From the NCBI GenBank assembly GCA_041589175.1, contig JBFHWF010000003.1, positions 1 to 64,000 on the forward strand: a stretch of 64,000 bases of DNA. Reading direction: 5' to 3'. The notes beneath the pieces were generated by a model, which did no database searches, was not told the origin of the DNA, and saw nothing but the letters and a program-made list of their open reading frames with translations. Every line of letters starts with the position of its first letter. Positions within the stretch are counted from its first letter, which is position 1. The position numbers and the translations under genes are program-made. Source of the stretch: SZUA-229 sp041589175. GTDB taxonomy: Bacteria > Pseudomonadota > Gammaproteobacteria > SZUA-229. Positions 16,933-24,517 of this stretch are shown in pieces.

Positions 16933-18378
16933 ATGTCTGCAAATTACGATGTCATCGTTATCGGCGCAGGCCCTGCAGGCTATGTGGCAGCCATACGTTG
17001 TGCACAACTGGGTATGCGCACCTTATGTGTGGATAACTGGGTAAATGAGCAGGGTGAGCCTTCACTGGGTGGCACCTGTCTAAATGTTGGATGTATACCC
17101 TCAAAGGCGCTACTACAGTCATCCGAACTTTATGAAATGGCGACGTCGGGCTTTGCTGATCATGGTATACAGGCAGCCGATGTGTCACTGGATCTGGCCG
17201 CCATGATGGCGCGTAAAGATAAGGTGGTTTCTGAGCTAACCCAGGGTGTGTCGATGCTTCTGAAAGCAAATAAGGTCGAGATGCTGAGTGGAACAGCCAA
17301 GCTCATGGCTGATAAAAACGTCAAACTGAATCTGGCGAATGGTGAGCAGCAGATGCTGCAGGCTAAGCACATTATTATTGCCAGTGGTTCCAGTTCGATT
17401 GAATTGAGCAATGCGCCGCTGGTGGATGATGTGGTGGTCGATTCTACAGGGGCACTGGCATTTAATTCCGTTCCTGCACGTATAGGTATCGTTGGTGGTG
17501 GCGTTATCGGTCTTGAGCTGGGTAGTGTGTGGCGTCGCCTGGGGTCTGAGGTTGTTATTCTTGAGGCGCAGGACAGTTTTCTGCCTCTGGCAGATCAGCA
17601 GTTATCCCGTGAGGCTTTGCGTGTTTTCAAAAAGCAGGGGCTTGATATTCGTCTTAATGCGCGACTAATCGATACCCATGTGACTGGTGAAGGCGATAAT
17701 CGGAAAGTAGAAGTCAGTTATGAAGATGAAAATGGTCAGCAGATTGACACCTACGATAAGTTGATAGTTGCCGTTGGGCGTAAACCGAATACAGACCACA
17801 TCGCCGATGAAGAAGCAGATCTATTATTAGATGAACGCTGTTTTATTCATGTCGATGAAAATTGCGAAACTTCGCTACCAGAGGTATATGCCATTGGTGA
17901 TGTCGTGCGTGGCCCCATGCTGGCACATAAAGGTTCAGAGGAAGGTATGATGGTGGCTGAGCGGATAGCAGGTCAGTCAGCTGAGGTGAATTATGAGCAT
18001 ATACCATCGGTGGTTTATACCCACCCTGAACTTGCATGGGTCGGTAAAACAGAACAGCAATTAATGGCGTCAGGTGAAGATTATCGATCAGGTGTTTTTC
18101 CTTTTGCGGCCAGTGGTAGAGCACGCGCGGCGGGAGAAACCACGGGAATGGTTAAGATACTCTCTAGTGCAAGAACAGATCGAGTGTTAGGTGTGCATAT
18201 TATAGGTGCCCATGCATCTGAGTTAATTGCCCAGGCTGTGATTGCCATGCAGATGGGGGCAAGCTCGGAAGATCTGGCGTTGACCGTGTTTGCACATCCG
18301 TCGTTATCAGAGGCCTTGCATGAAGCGGCGCTTGCCGTTGATAATCGCGCGATTCATATTGCGCAAAAGAAAAAGTAA
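16933..18378 (+). CDS. lpd: dihydrolipoyl dehydrogenase (E3)
   Basis: 481 residues from the ATG at 16933, which has GGGGTG six bases upstream; a GTG at 16927 overlapping the sucB stop is the alternative. FAD-binding N-terminus (DVIVIGAGPAGYVAAIRCA), the redox-active disulfide in GGTCLNVGCIPSKALL, an NAD-binding motif (GIVGGGVIGLELGSVW) and the C-terminal dimer domain with the catalytic HAHPSLSEALHEA-type segment (VFAHPSLSEALHEAAL). It reoxidises the lipoyl arm of E2. Having lpd inside the suc operon, as in Pseudomonas lpdG, marks it as the E3 for this complex. Confidence 0.96.
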   Translation: MSANYDVIVIGAGPAGYVAAIRCAQLGMRTLCVDNWVNEQGEPSLGGTCLNVGCIPSKALLQSSELYEMATSGFADHGIQAADVSLDLAAMMARKDKVVSELTQGVSMLLKANKVEMLSGTAKLMADKNVKLNLANGEQQMLQAKHIIIASGSSSIELSNAPLVDDVVVDSTGALAFNSVPARIGIVGGGVIGLELGSVWRRLGSEVVILEAQDSFLPLADQQLSREALRVFKKQGLDIRLNARLIDTHVTGEGDNRKVEVSYEDENGQQIDTYDKLIVAVGRKPNTDHIADEEADLLLDERCFIHVDENCETSLPEVYAIGDVVRGPMLAHKGSEEGMMVAERIAGQSAEVNYEHIPSVVYTHPELAWVGKTEQQLMASGEDYRSGVFPFAASGRARAAGETTGMVKILSSARTDRVLGVHIIGAHASELIAQAVIAMQMGASSEDLALTVFAHPSLSEALHEAALAVDNRAIHIAQKKK

Positions 18379-18416
18379 ACGAATAAACATCCAGCGTGTG
18401 CTGGTGGAGTTCACCC

Positions 18417-19583
18417 ATGAATTTACATGAATATCAAGCCAAACAACTGTTTCGACAATACGGCATGCCTGTGCCAGAGAGCCGCGTAGTCAGTTCTGCA
18501 GGTGATGTTGTTTCTGCGCTCGATTCATTGAGCGGCGATCGTTGGGTGGTAAAGGCCCAGGTTCATGCTGGCGGCAGAGGTAAAGCTGGTGGCGTCAAGA
18601 TTAGCGACAATACCGAAGAAGTTTCACACTTTGTGGGGCAGATGCTGGGAACTAACCTGGTGACCTATCAGACGGATTCGCGGGGGCAGCCGATTCACCA
18701 TGTGTTACTTGAGGAAACCAGTAATATTGATCGCGAACTTTATGTGGGTGCGGTGGTGGATCGTGCAACTCGTCGCGTGGTCATAATGGCTTCGACGGAA
18801 GGTGGTGTTGAAATTGAAAAAGTTGCAGAAGAATCACCTGAAAAAATTCTGCGCGCCACAGTGGATCCCATGCTCGGGTTAATGCCTTACCAGTGTCGAA
18901 AACTTGCTTTTGGTCTCGGGCTTGAAGGTGATCAGATTAAACAGTTTACGCGATTGTTAAGTGGCCTCGCGAAACTGTTTGTTGAAAAGGATCTGAGTCT
19001 GGTGGAGATTAATCCGCTGGTTGTTACAAAAGAAGGTAACCTGATTTGTCTCGATGGCAAGATTAATGTTGATGATAATGCATTATATCGTCAGCCTGAG
19101 CTATTGGAGCTTCGAGATACAACGCAGGAAGATGAGAGGGAAAATAGAGCAAAGGAGTGGGACCTTAATTACATTGCACTGGACGGTAGTATCGGTTGCA
19201 TGGTAAATGGTGCAGGCCTGGCTATGGCGACCATGGATCTGATTAAACTACATGGCGGTGATCCCGCAAACTTTCTCGATGTTGGCGGTGGTGCAACAAA
19301 AGAGCGGGTTGCAGAAGCATTCAAGATTATTCTATCTGACGAGAATGTGAAAACGGTGCTGGTTAATATTTTTGGTGGCATCGTACGATGTGACCTGATC
19401 GCTGAGGGTATTATTGGCGCGGTTGAAGAGGTGGGCGTTACTATACCTATCGTAGTCAGGCTTGAAGGAAATAATGCTGAGAAGGGTGCGACACTGCTTG
19501 AGCAGAGTGATCTGAATATTATTACAGCGCATGGTTTAACCGAAGCTGCAGAGAAAGCAGTTGCTGCTGCTAAAGGGGTATAA
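18417..19583 (+). CDS. sucC: succinyl-CoA synthetase beta subunit
   Basis: 388 residues from the ATG at 18417 (GGTGGAG upstream); the canonical start MNLHEYQAKQLF confirms it, and an upstream ATG at 18396 is not used. ATP-grasp domain with WVVKAQVHAGGRGKAGGVK, then LVEINPLVV and the C-terminal CoA-ligase domain (NIFGGIVRCDLIAEGI). With SucD it makes ATP or GTP from succinyl-CoA in the TCA cycle. It lies 38 bp after lpd. Confidence 0.97.
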   Translation: MNLHEYQAKQLFRQYGMPVPESRVVSSAGDVVSALDSLSGDRWVVKAQVHAGGRGKAGGVKISDNTEEVSHFVGQMLGTNLVTYQTDSRGQPIHHVLLEETSNIDRELYVGAVVDRATRRVVIMASTEGGVEIEKVAEESPEKILRATVDPMLGLMPYQCRKLAFGLGLEGDQIKQFTRLLSGLAKLFVEKDLSLVEINPLVVTKEGNLICLDGKINVDDNALYRQPELLELRDTTQEDERENRAKEWDLNYIALDGSIGCMVNGAGLAMATMDLIKLHGGDPANFLDVGGGATKERVAEAFKIILSDENVKTVLVNIFGGIVRCDLIAEGIIGAVEEVGVTIPIVVRLEGNNAEKGATLLEQSDLNIITAHGLTEAAEKAVAAAKGV

Positions 19584-19586
19584 GTC

Positions 19587-20459
19587 ATGAGTGTTTTAAT
19601 TAACAGCGAAACCAAAGTAATCTGCCAGGGCTTTACGGGGAAACAGGGAACCTTTCACTCAGAACAGGCGATTGCCTATGGAACACAAATGGTCGGTGGT
19701 GTAACACCGGGTAAAGGTGGGCAAACCCACCTTGGTTTGCCGGTCTTTAATACTGTGCGCGATGCTGTGAATCATACTGCAGCAACTGCATCAGTTATTT
19801 ATGTGCCGGCCCCATTCTGTAAGGATTCTATCCTTGAAGCGGTCGACGCTGGTATTGAACTTATCGTCTGTATTACAGAAGGTATACCCACCCTGGATAT
19901 GGTTGAGGCAAAAATTGCTGTTGACCAGGCTGGTGTGCGCCTGATTGGGCCAAACTGCCCGGGTATCATTACGCCAGGCGAATGTAAGATAGGTATTATG
20001 CCGGGTGAAATACACAAACCAGGCAAGGTGGGTATAGTTTCCCGTTCAGGTACTCTGACCTATGAAGCGGTAAAACAGACAAGCGATCTCGGTTATGGTC
20101 AGACAACGTGTATTGGTATTGGAGGTGATCCGATACCCGGTATGAATTTTATCGACTGCCTTGCGCTGTTCGAGGAAGACCCTGAAACTGAAGCGATACT
20201 GATGGTGGGGGAGATCGGTGGTACCGCGGAAGAGGAAGCAGCTGAGTATATTCGTACCAGTGTTAACAAGCCTGTGGCTGCGTTTATTGCGGGTGGAACA
20301 GCACCCAAGGGTAAGCGTATGGGGCATGCTGGTGCGATAATCGCTGGTGGCAAAGGCACGGCGGAAGAAAAGTTCTCGGCACTACAGGCCGCTGGGGTAA
20401 CGATTACACGATCTCCCGCCGGTCTTGGTCAGGCAGTCGCTGAAGCGACTGGCTGGTAG
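19587..20459 (+). CDS. sucD: succinyl-CoA synthetase alpha subunit
   Basis: 290 residues. N-terminal CoA-binding Rossmann domain (VICQGFTGKQGTFHSEQAI), GPNCPGIITPGECKIGIMPG, and the phosphohistidine region with MGHAGAIIAGGKGTAEEK. The active-site His is phosphorylated during catalysis. It starts 3 bp after sucC and is the last gene of the operon. The neighbouring gene is convergent and ends 14 bp away; no clear terminator is visible in that short gap. Confidence 0.97.
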   Translation: MSVLINSETKVICQGFTGKQGTFHSEQAIAYGTQMVGGVTPGKGGQTHLGLPVFNTVRDAVNHTAATASVIYVPAPFCKDSILEAVDAGIELIVCITEGIPTLDMVEAKIAVDQAGVRLIGPNCPGIITPGECKIGIMPGEIHKPGKVGIVSRSGTLTYEAVKQTSDLGYGQTTCIGIGGDPIPGMNFIDCLALFEEDPETEAILMVGEIGGTAEEEAAEYIRTSVNKPVAAFIAGGTAPKGKRMGHAGAIIAGGKGTAEEKFSALQAAGVTITRSPAGLGQAVAEATGW

Positions 20460-20472
20460 CTTTAGCTGATAG

Positions 20473-20997
20473 CTATTCGGCAGGACCAATATTGATGCCG
20501 AGGGAGACTCTATTTTCGCTCGACAGATTTTCCGTGACTTCATGGGGCATGTTGGGTGGAAAAAAAACGAACATGCCTTCCTGTGGTGTCACCTCGGATA
20601 ATACGGCGCCCTTGCCAATAATCAGTTGTCCAGAGTTCTCTGGGACTTTTACATAATAAACCGCAGATAACAGCTCGTCGTCGTCATCATGTTGATGAAG
20701 TGTTGTGCGGTCTCCCGGCGCCATCAGGTTGAACCAGAGTCCAGCGCGGAGCTGGTCGGTGGGTCTTTGAAGTATCTGTGAGGCGATACGAATGCAATTC
20801 TCAAGAACGGTATTAATGGCAGGTATTTGTCCGGCGTCGATGTAGATGTTTTCATAGCGGCCATGAAAAAGATGTGTCTTTCGAGTGCTGTCATCGTCAA
20901 TATGCTGTTCAAGGCCTTTAAGTAGGGATGCGTTGACAGGCACCGCATTATCGAGCGTTGCCGTATGTAGAGTAAAGTTCTGGATGCGCAGTGTCAT
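20473..20997 (-). CDS. putative 2-oxoglutarate/Fe(II)-dependent oxygenase-like protein
   Basis: 174 residues resembling the putative 2OG-Fe(II) oxygenase family PF13759. The family pattern is visible: a His pair in TTLHQHDDDDELLSAVYYV, then KVPENSGQLIIGKGAV, a distal His in FFPPNMPHEVTE and an Arg in ENRVSLGINIGP that would bind 2-oxoglutarate. Its substrate is unknown; members are often near prolyl-hydroxylase-like genes. The start overlaps the upstream GNAT gene's stop by 4 bp. Its closeness to the 2-oxoglutarate dehydrogenase operon is probably accidental, since the strands are opposite. Confidence 0.7.
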   Translation of the reverse strand: MTLRIQNFTLHTATLDNAVPVNASLLKGLEQHIDDDSTRKTHLFHGRYENIYIDAGQIPAINTVLENCIRIASQILQRPTDQLRAGLWFNLMAPGDRTTLHQHDDDDELLSAVYYVKVPENSGQLIIGKGAVLSEVTPQEGMFVFFPPNMPHEVTENLSSENRVSLGINIGPAE

Positions 20998-21482
20998 AAT
21001 TCAGCCCCCTCGATGTCGTAATACATTATATCGACATCTTCTCCATGATATTCGCAGCTTTCTAGATGCTGCCAGCCCCTTTTTCTGTAAAACATGGCCT
21101 GGTCAGGTGTAAACAGGTAGATTCTGGTGATATTAAGTGTACTGGCCACCTGAATAATGTGCTGAAGTAAACGGGAGGCGATGCCCCGGCGGCGATACGG
21201 GGCATCCACATACAGGCTTGCTACCCACGGCCCCAGCTGTGGACGTGTATCCATGTCAGATGTGACCAGGCTAATGGAACCAAGGGGAATAGGCCCTTGA
21301 GTCGCAACCAGGCAGCAGGGGAGTGCAGGTGCGGGTTCATAGCCGCTATAGAGTTGTATGCGTTTCTCCGTGGTAAGCTCGGGGCTTATGTTTTTCCATT
21401 CCTGTTGATGCCAGTGGGCAATGATGGGTATATGCTCAGAGTGCTGTTCGAGAGAGTGGATTGAGAAATCGGACATACGCAA
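20994..21482 (-). CDS. GNAT family N-acetyltransferase
   Basis: 162 residues with the GNAT acetyl-CoA-binding motif A: LGPWVASLYVDAPYRRRGIA then SRLLQHIIQVA, in which RRRGIA is the pyrophosphate loop (Q/RxxGxG/A). The beta strands IPLGSISLVTSD before it and RIYLFTPDQAMFYRKRGW after it complete the fold. It transfers an acetyl group from acetyl-CoA to an amine that cannot be predicted. It forms a two-gene unit with the oxygenase-like gene downstream by an ATGA overlap. Confidence 0.8.
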   Translation of the reverse strand: MRMSDFSIHSLEQHSEHIPIIAHWHQQEWKNISPELTTEKRIQLYSGYEPAPALPCCLVATQGPIPLGSISLVTSDMDTRPQLGPWVASLYVDAPYRRRGIASRLLQHIIQVASTLNITRIYLFTPDQAMFYRKRGWQHLESCEYHGEDVDIMYYDIEGAEL

Positions 21483-21603
21483 AAAAAATCACTGAAATTG
21501 ATGGAAATAGTGTCTATTCTAATAGTTAAGACGAATACATTGAATGATATAAAAAAATAAAAATTCTTAAGTAAAATCATGCGCTTATGTGGAGGCCCCC
21601 CGT

Positions 21604-22188
21604 ATGAGTTCAAGTAATAAAATATTGATTGTTGATGATACCCCCTCAATTCATGAAGATTTCAGGAAAATTTTAACAAACCCCTCCAATATGGGAGGAG
21701 AGCTTGATGTTATGGCTGATACTCTGTTCGGTACAGCAGCACAGGATAATGTCTATAAGGAAATCGATTATCAGCTCGACTCAGCATTCCAGGGTGAAGA
21801 AGCACTAAGGATGATCGAAAAGGCCGAGGAAGAAGGAGCCGGTTACTCGCTGGTGTTTATGGATGTGCGCATGCCACCCGGTCTGGATGGTATTAAGACC
21901 ATCGGTAAAATCTGGGAAAAATACCCAAGCATGGAAATCGTAATCTGTACCGCCTATTCCGATTATTCATGGGTCGATATTATCGACATACTGGGCCCAT
22001 CAGATCATCTGCTTGTACTGAAAAAGCCCTTTGATGCAGATGAGGCCCAGCAGATGGCATTATCAATGACGCAACGAGCAAATAAATCGATGCGTCAACG
22101 AGAATATATTACGGGTCTGGAAAGCAACCTTAAAGATTGTAAAGATAATGTCACACAATTAAAAAAGCAGTACGAGTCTAAAGAATAA
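21604..22188 (+). CDS. single-domain response regulator with long receiver insertion
   Basis: 194 residues from the ATG at 21604, which has GGAGG nine bases upstream. Receiver fold with the acidic pair in ILIVDDTPSIHEDFRKIL, phosphoacceptor Asp87 (LVFMDVRMPP), switch Thr in VICTAYSDYSW and Lys in LLVLKKPFD. Between helix 1 and strand 2 there is an extra stretch of roughly 35 residues (about 26-60) not found in CheY. The same insertion occurs in the receiver of the gene at 24518, so the two are paralogues. There is no output domain, only a helical tail. First gene of the YfiR/kinase/GGDEF-EAL operon. Confidence 0.85.
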   Translation: MSSSNKILIVDDTPSIHEDFRKILTNPSNMGGELDVMADTLFGTAAQDNVYKEIDYQLDSAFQGEEALRMIEKAEEEGAGYSLVFMDVRMPPGLDGIKTIGKIWEKYPSMEIVICTAYSDYSWVDIIDILGPSDHLLVLKKPFDADEAQQMALSMTQRANKSMRQREYITGLESNLKDCKDNVTQLKKQYESKE

Positions 22189-22249
22189 TACAGCGGTATA
22201 AGGAAGGTGTCCGATAGTCTCATGGGGTTACCTCCGCTTCATTAAGGGG

Positions 22250-22771
22250 GTGTTAGTTCATCAGTTCGCCTGTTTCCTCATGCTTATGGCATGGGGAGAG
22301 TTATCTATTGCTGAAAATAGTGAAAATAATCAGTTAAAAGCTGCCTATATCATCAACTTTGCTCGTTTTAGTAGCTGGCCAGAATCCGCTCTCGAAAGTA
22401 CAACAAATCTCTATATGTGTGTGTTGATGGATACAGAGCTGGGTTCATATCTTGAGTTAATGGCGAACAGGAAAATCAAAGGTCGTGATGTAGTTATTGT
22501 AAATGTTGAGGCCGGTGTTGCTCTTGAAAAATGTCACCTGGTGTATTTTGGAAAGGGTGATGACGAAAAAACCCAACGGGCCCTGAATAACATAGCAGGT
22601 ATTTCATTGATAACGATGAGTGATATATCAGGTTTTGTGTATATGGGAGGCATGGTCGAGATGTTGAAGCAGGGGAGAAAATACCGCTTTATAGTCGATC
22701 TAAAAAAGAGTGAAGCAGTTATGATTCGATATCGATCAGAACTGTTAGAAGTATCAGAGGTGATAAGGTGA
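22250..22771 (+). CDS. YfiR-like periplasmic protein (DUF4154)
   Basis: 173 residues from GTG 22250 (stop codon in frame at 22244); ATG 22280 is an alternative start. The N-terminal segment is hydrophobic and ends near GELSIAE, consistent with export. The body matches the YfiR/DUF4154 pattern: NQLKAAYIINFARFSSWPES, ICVLMD-like CVLMDTELGSYLELM, the Cys in ALEKCHLVYFGKG, and VYMGGMVEMLKQGRKYRFIV. In Pseudomonas and Escherichia, YfiR is a redox-sensitive periplasmic repressor of the cyclase YfiN (TpbB) and acts on its CHASE8 domain. The next gene encodes a CHASE8-like kinase, which makes that kinase its probable partner. Confidence 0.8.
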   Translation: MLVHQFACFLMLMAWGELSIAENSENNQLKAAYIINFARFSSWPESALESTTNLYMCVLMDTELGSYLELMANRKIKGRDVVIVNVEAGVALEKCHLVYFGKGDDEKTQRALNNIAGISLITMSDISGFVYMGGMVEMLKQGRKYRFIVDLKKSEAVMIRYRSELLEVSEVIR

Positions 22772-22775
22772 TCCT

Positions 22776-24503
22776 ATGATACGTAATATGAGTATAAAAA
22801 ATAAGCTACTACTGGTCTTTATTATATTGACGACGATGGTGCTGGCGACCGCATTTATCATAATGATCAGTATCAATATAAAAAATTCAAAAGATAATAT
22901 TGCGTCAGTTATGGATGTTGTCGGCAGCATTATTGCAGATCGATGTGCTGCTTCATTGGCTTTCTCTGATGTCGAGTCAGCAAATGGAAATTTGAGAACG
23001 CTATCCTCTTATAATTCTGTCGTATATGCCTGTATACGAACACGAGACAACCAGGTGTTTTCAGAATACAACCTGAATGTAGACCAGGTTTTCAGATGTG
23101 AAGGGTTTAGTGCCGATGAGAATAATCGATTCAGGAATCAATACTTTGATAGCTTCAAGCCAATTATGCTGGAAGGTGAAGCCATTGGCTCATTGCAAAT
23201 AAAGGTAAGTCTTGATGCCTATAATGAAGAGGTTGTGGGAGCAATCAATGTGTCGGTAATTGTCTTCGCTGTATTGATGTTGATATCAATATACATAATG
23301 ATAAGAATAACGAACTTAATAACCAATCCGATAGCGAGTTTAAAGGATCTTGCAAATGAAGTGACGGAGAAGGAAGACTATAGCCTGAGAATGAAAGAAA
23401 AAGCGGATGACGAAGTCGGTGTGCTAATTACAACATTTAATAATATGCTTGAGCAGATCGAGATTCGTGATAGAGATCTACTGAAAGAAAAAGAAAATGC
23501 GGAACGCGCAGCATTATCATCGAAGCGATATGCGAAAGAAACCGAACTGATTAATGCCGACCTGGAAAGTGAAATAACGGAGAGGGTACGTATAGAAGAG
23601 GAGCTTCATCAGCTCAATGAAACACTGGAAGAGAAAGTATATGAAAGGACGCGAGAGCTAAAGGAAATGAATGAGAAGATTGGTGATATATCACGAAGTG
23701 CAGGTATGGCAGAGGTGGCTAATGGCGTATTGCATAACGTAGGTAATGTATTAAATAGCGTCAATGTGTCAGCGTCTATGTTGAGAGAGTTAGCCAGAAA
23801 AACGAAGGCACATAATCTGAGTCGCGTAGTAAAAATGCTAAAAGAAAATAAATCAAATATTGGCGAGTATATTTCTAGTGATAGCAAAGGCAAGCAGATA
23901 CCTGACTTCCTGAGTTTGCTTGATGGGCAGCTGGATGAAGAGCGTCGCACCATGTTTAAGGAGCTTGATGAGCTTTCTAACAGTATTGATCATATTAAAA
24001 ATGTTGTCAGTATGCAGCAGTCATATGCAGGAAGTTATGGTGTAAGAGAGCAGATTCATCTTCCTGATCTGGTAGAAGATGCAATCAAAATAAACATGGA
24101 AGGGATGGCGCGTAGAGGAATACGGTTAATTAAGAAGTATGAGGATGTGCCACTTGTGTATCTGGATAAGCATAAGGTCCTGCAAATAATTATTAACATT
24201 ATCAGTAATGCGAAACATGCGTTAACTGACAGTGATAATGCGGAAAAGATCTTGCAATTATTTGTTGTGCAGAGAAATAAGGAGCTCGTAGTGGAGGTTA
24301 AGGATACGGGTATAGGGATTAGCGAAGAAGATCTAGCGCATCTATTCGAATATGGATTTAAAAAACGTCGAGGGGGTCACGGCTATGGATTGCATCATAG
24401 TGGGATTGTGGCGAATGAGCTTGGCGGAAAGATAACTGTAGAGAGCGAAGGCCTGGGTAAAGGTGCGATTTTCAGGTTGATTCTGCCAGTCACGAATGAG
24501 TAA
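22776..24503 (+). CDS. membrane sensor histidine kinase with CHASE8-like sensor and HAMP
   Basis: 575 residues from ATG 22776 with AAGGTG upstream. Membrane helix 1 (about 11-33), a periplasmic region (about 34-150) reading ADRCAASLAFSDVESANGNL, like the CHASE8 of YfiN, helix 2 (about 155-178), HAMP (about 180-232), a coiled coil (about 235-300), a histidine box with His320 in GVLHNVGNVLNSVN and an ATPase domain with DTGIGIS and HGYGLHHSG. No receiver follows. It would phosphorylate one or both flanking regulators. In YfiN the same sensor is attached to GGDEF; here it drives a kinase. Confidence 0.87.
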   Translation: MIRNMSIKNKLLLVFIILTTMVLATAFIIMISINIKNSKDNIASVMDVVGSIIADRCAASLAFSDVESANGNLRTLSSYNSVVYACIRTRDNQVFSEYNLNVDQVFRCEGFSADENNRFRNQYFDSFKPIMLEGEAIGSLQIKVSLDAYNEEVVGAINVSVIVFAVLMLISIYIMIRITNLITNPIASLKDLANEVTEKEDYSLRMKEKADDEVGVLITTFNNMLEQIEIRDRDLLKEKENAERAALSSKRYAKETELINADLESEITERVRIEEELHQLNETLEEKVYERTRELKEMNEKIGDISRSAGMAEVANGVLHNVGNVLNSVNVSASMLRELARKTKAHNLSRVVKMLKENKSNIGEYISSDSKGKQIPDFLSLLDGQLDEERRTMFKELDELSNSIDHIKNVVSMQQSYAGSYGVREQIHLPDLVEDAIKINMEGMARRGIRLIKKYEDVPLVYLDKHKVLQIIINIISNAKHALTDSDNAEKILQLFVVQRNKELVVEVKDTGIGISEEDLAHLFEYGFKKRRGGHGYGLHHSGIVANELGGKITVESEGLGKGAIFRLILPVTNE

Positions 24504-24517
24504 GAGGCTGTAGTGAA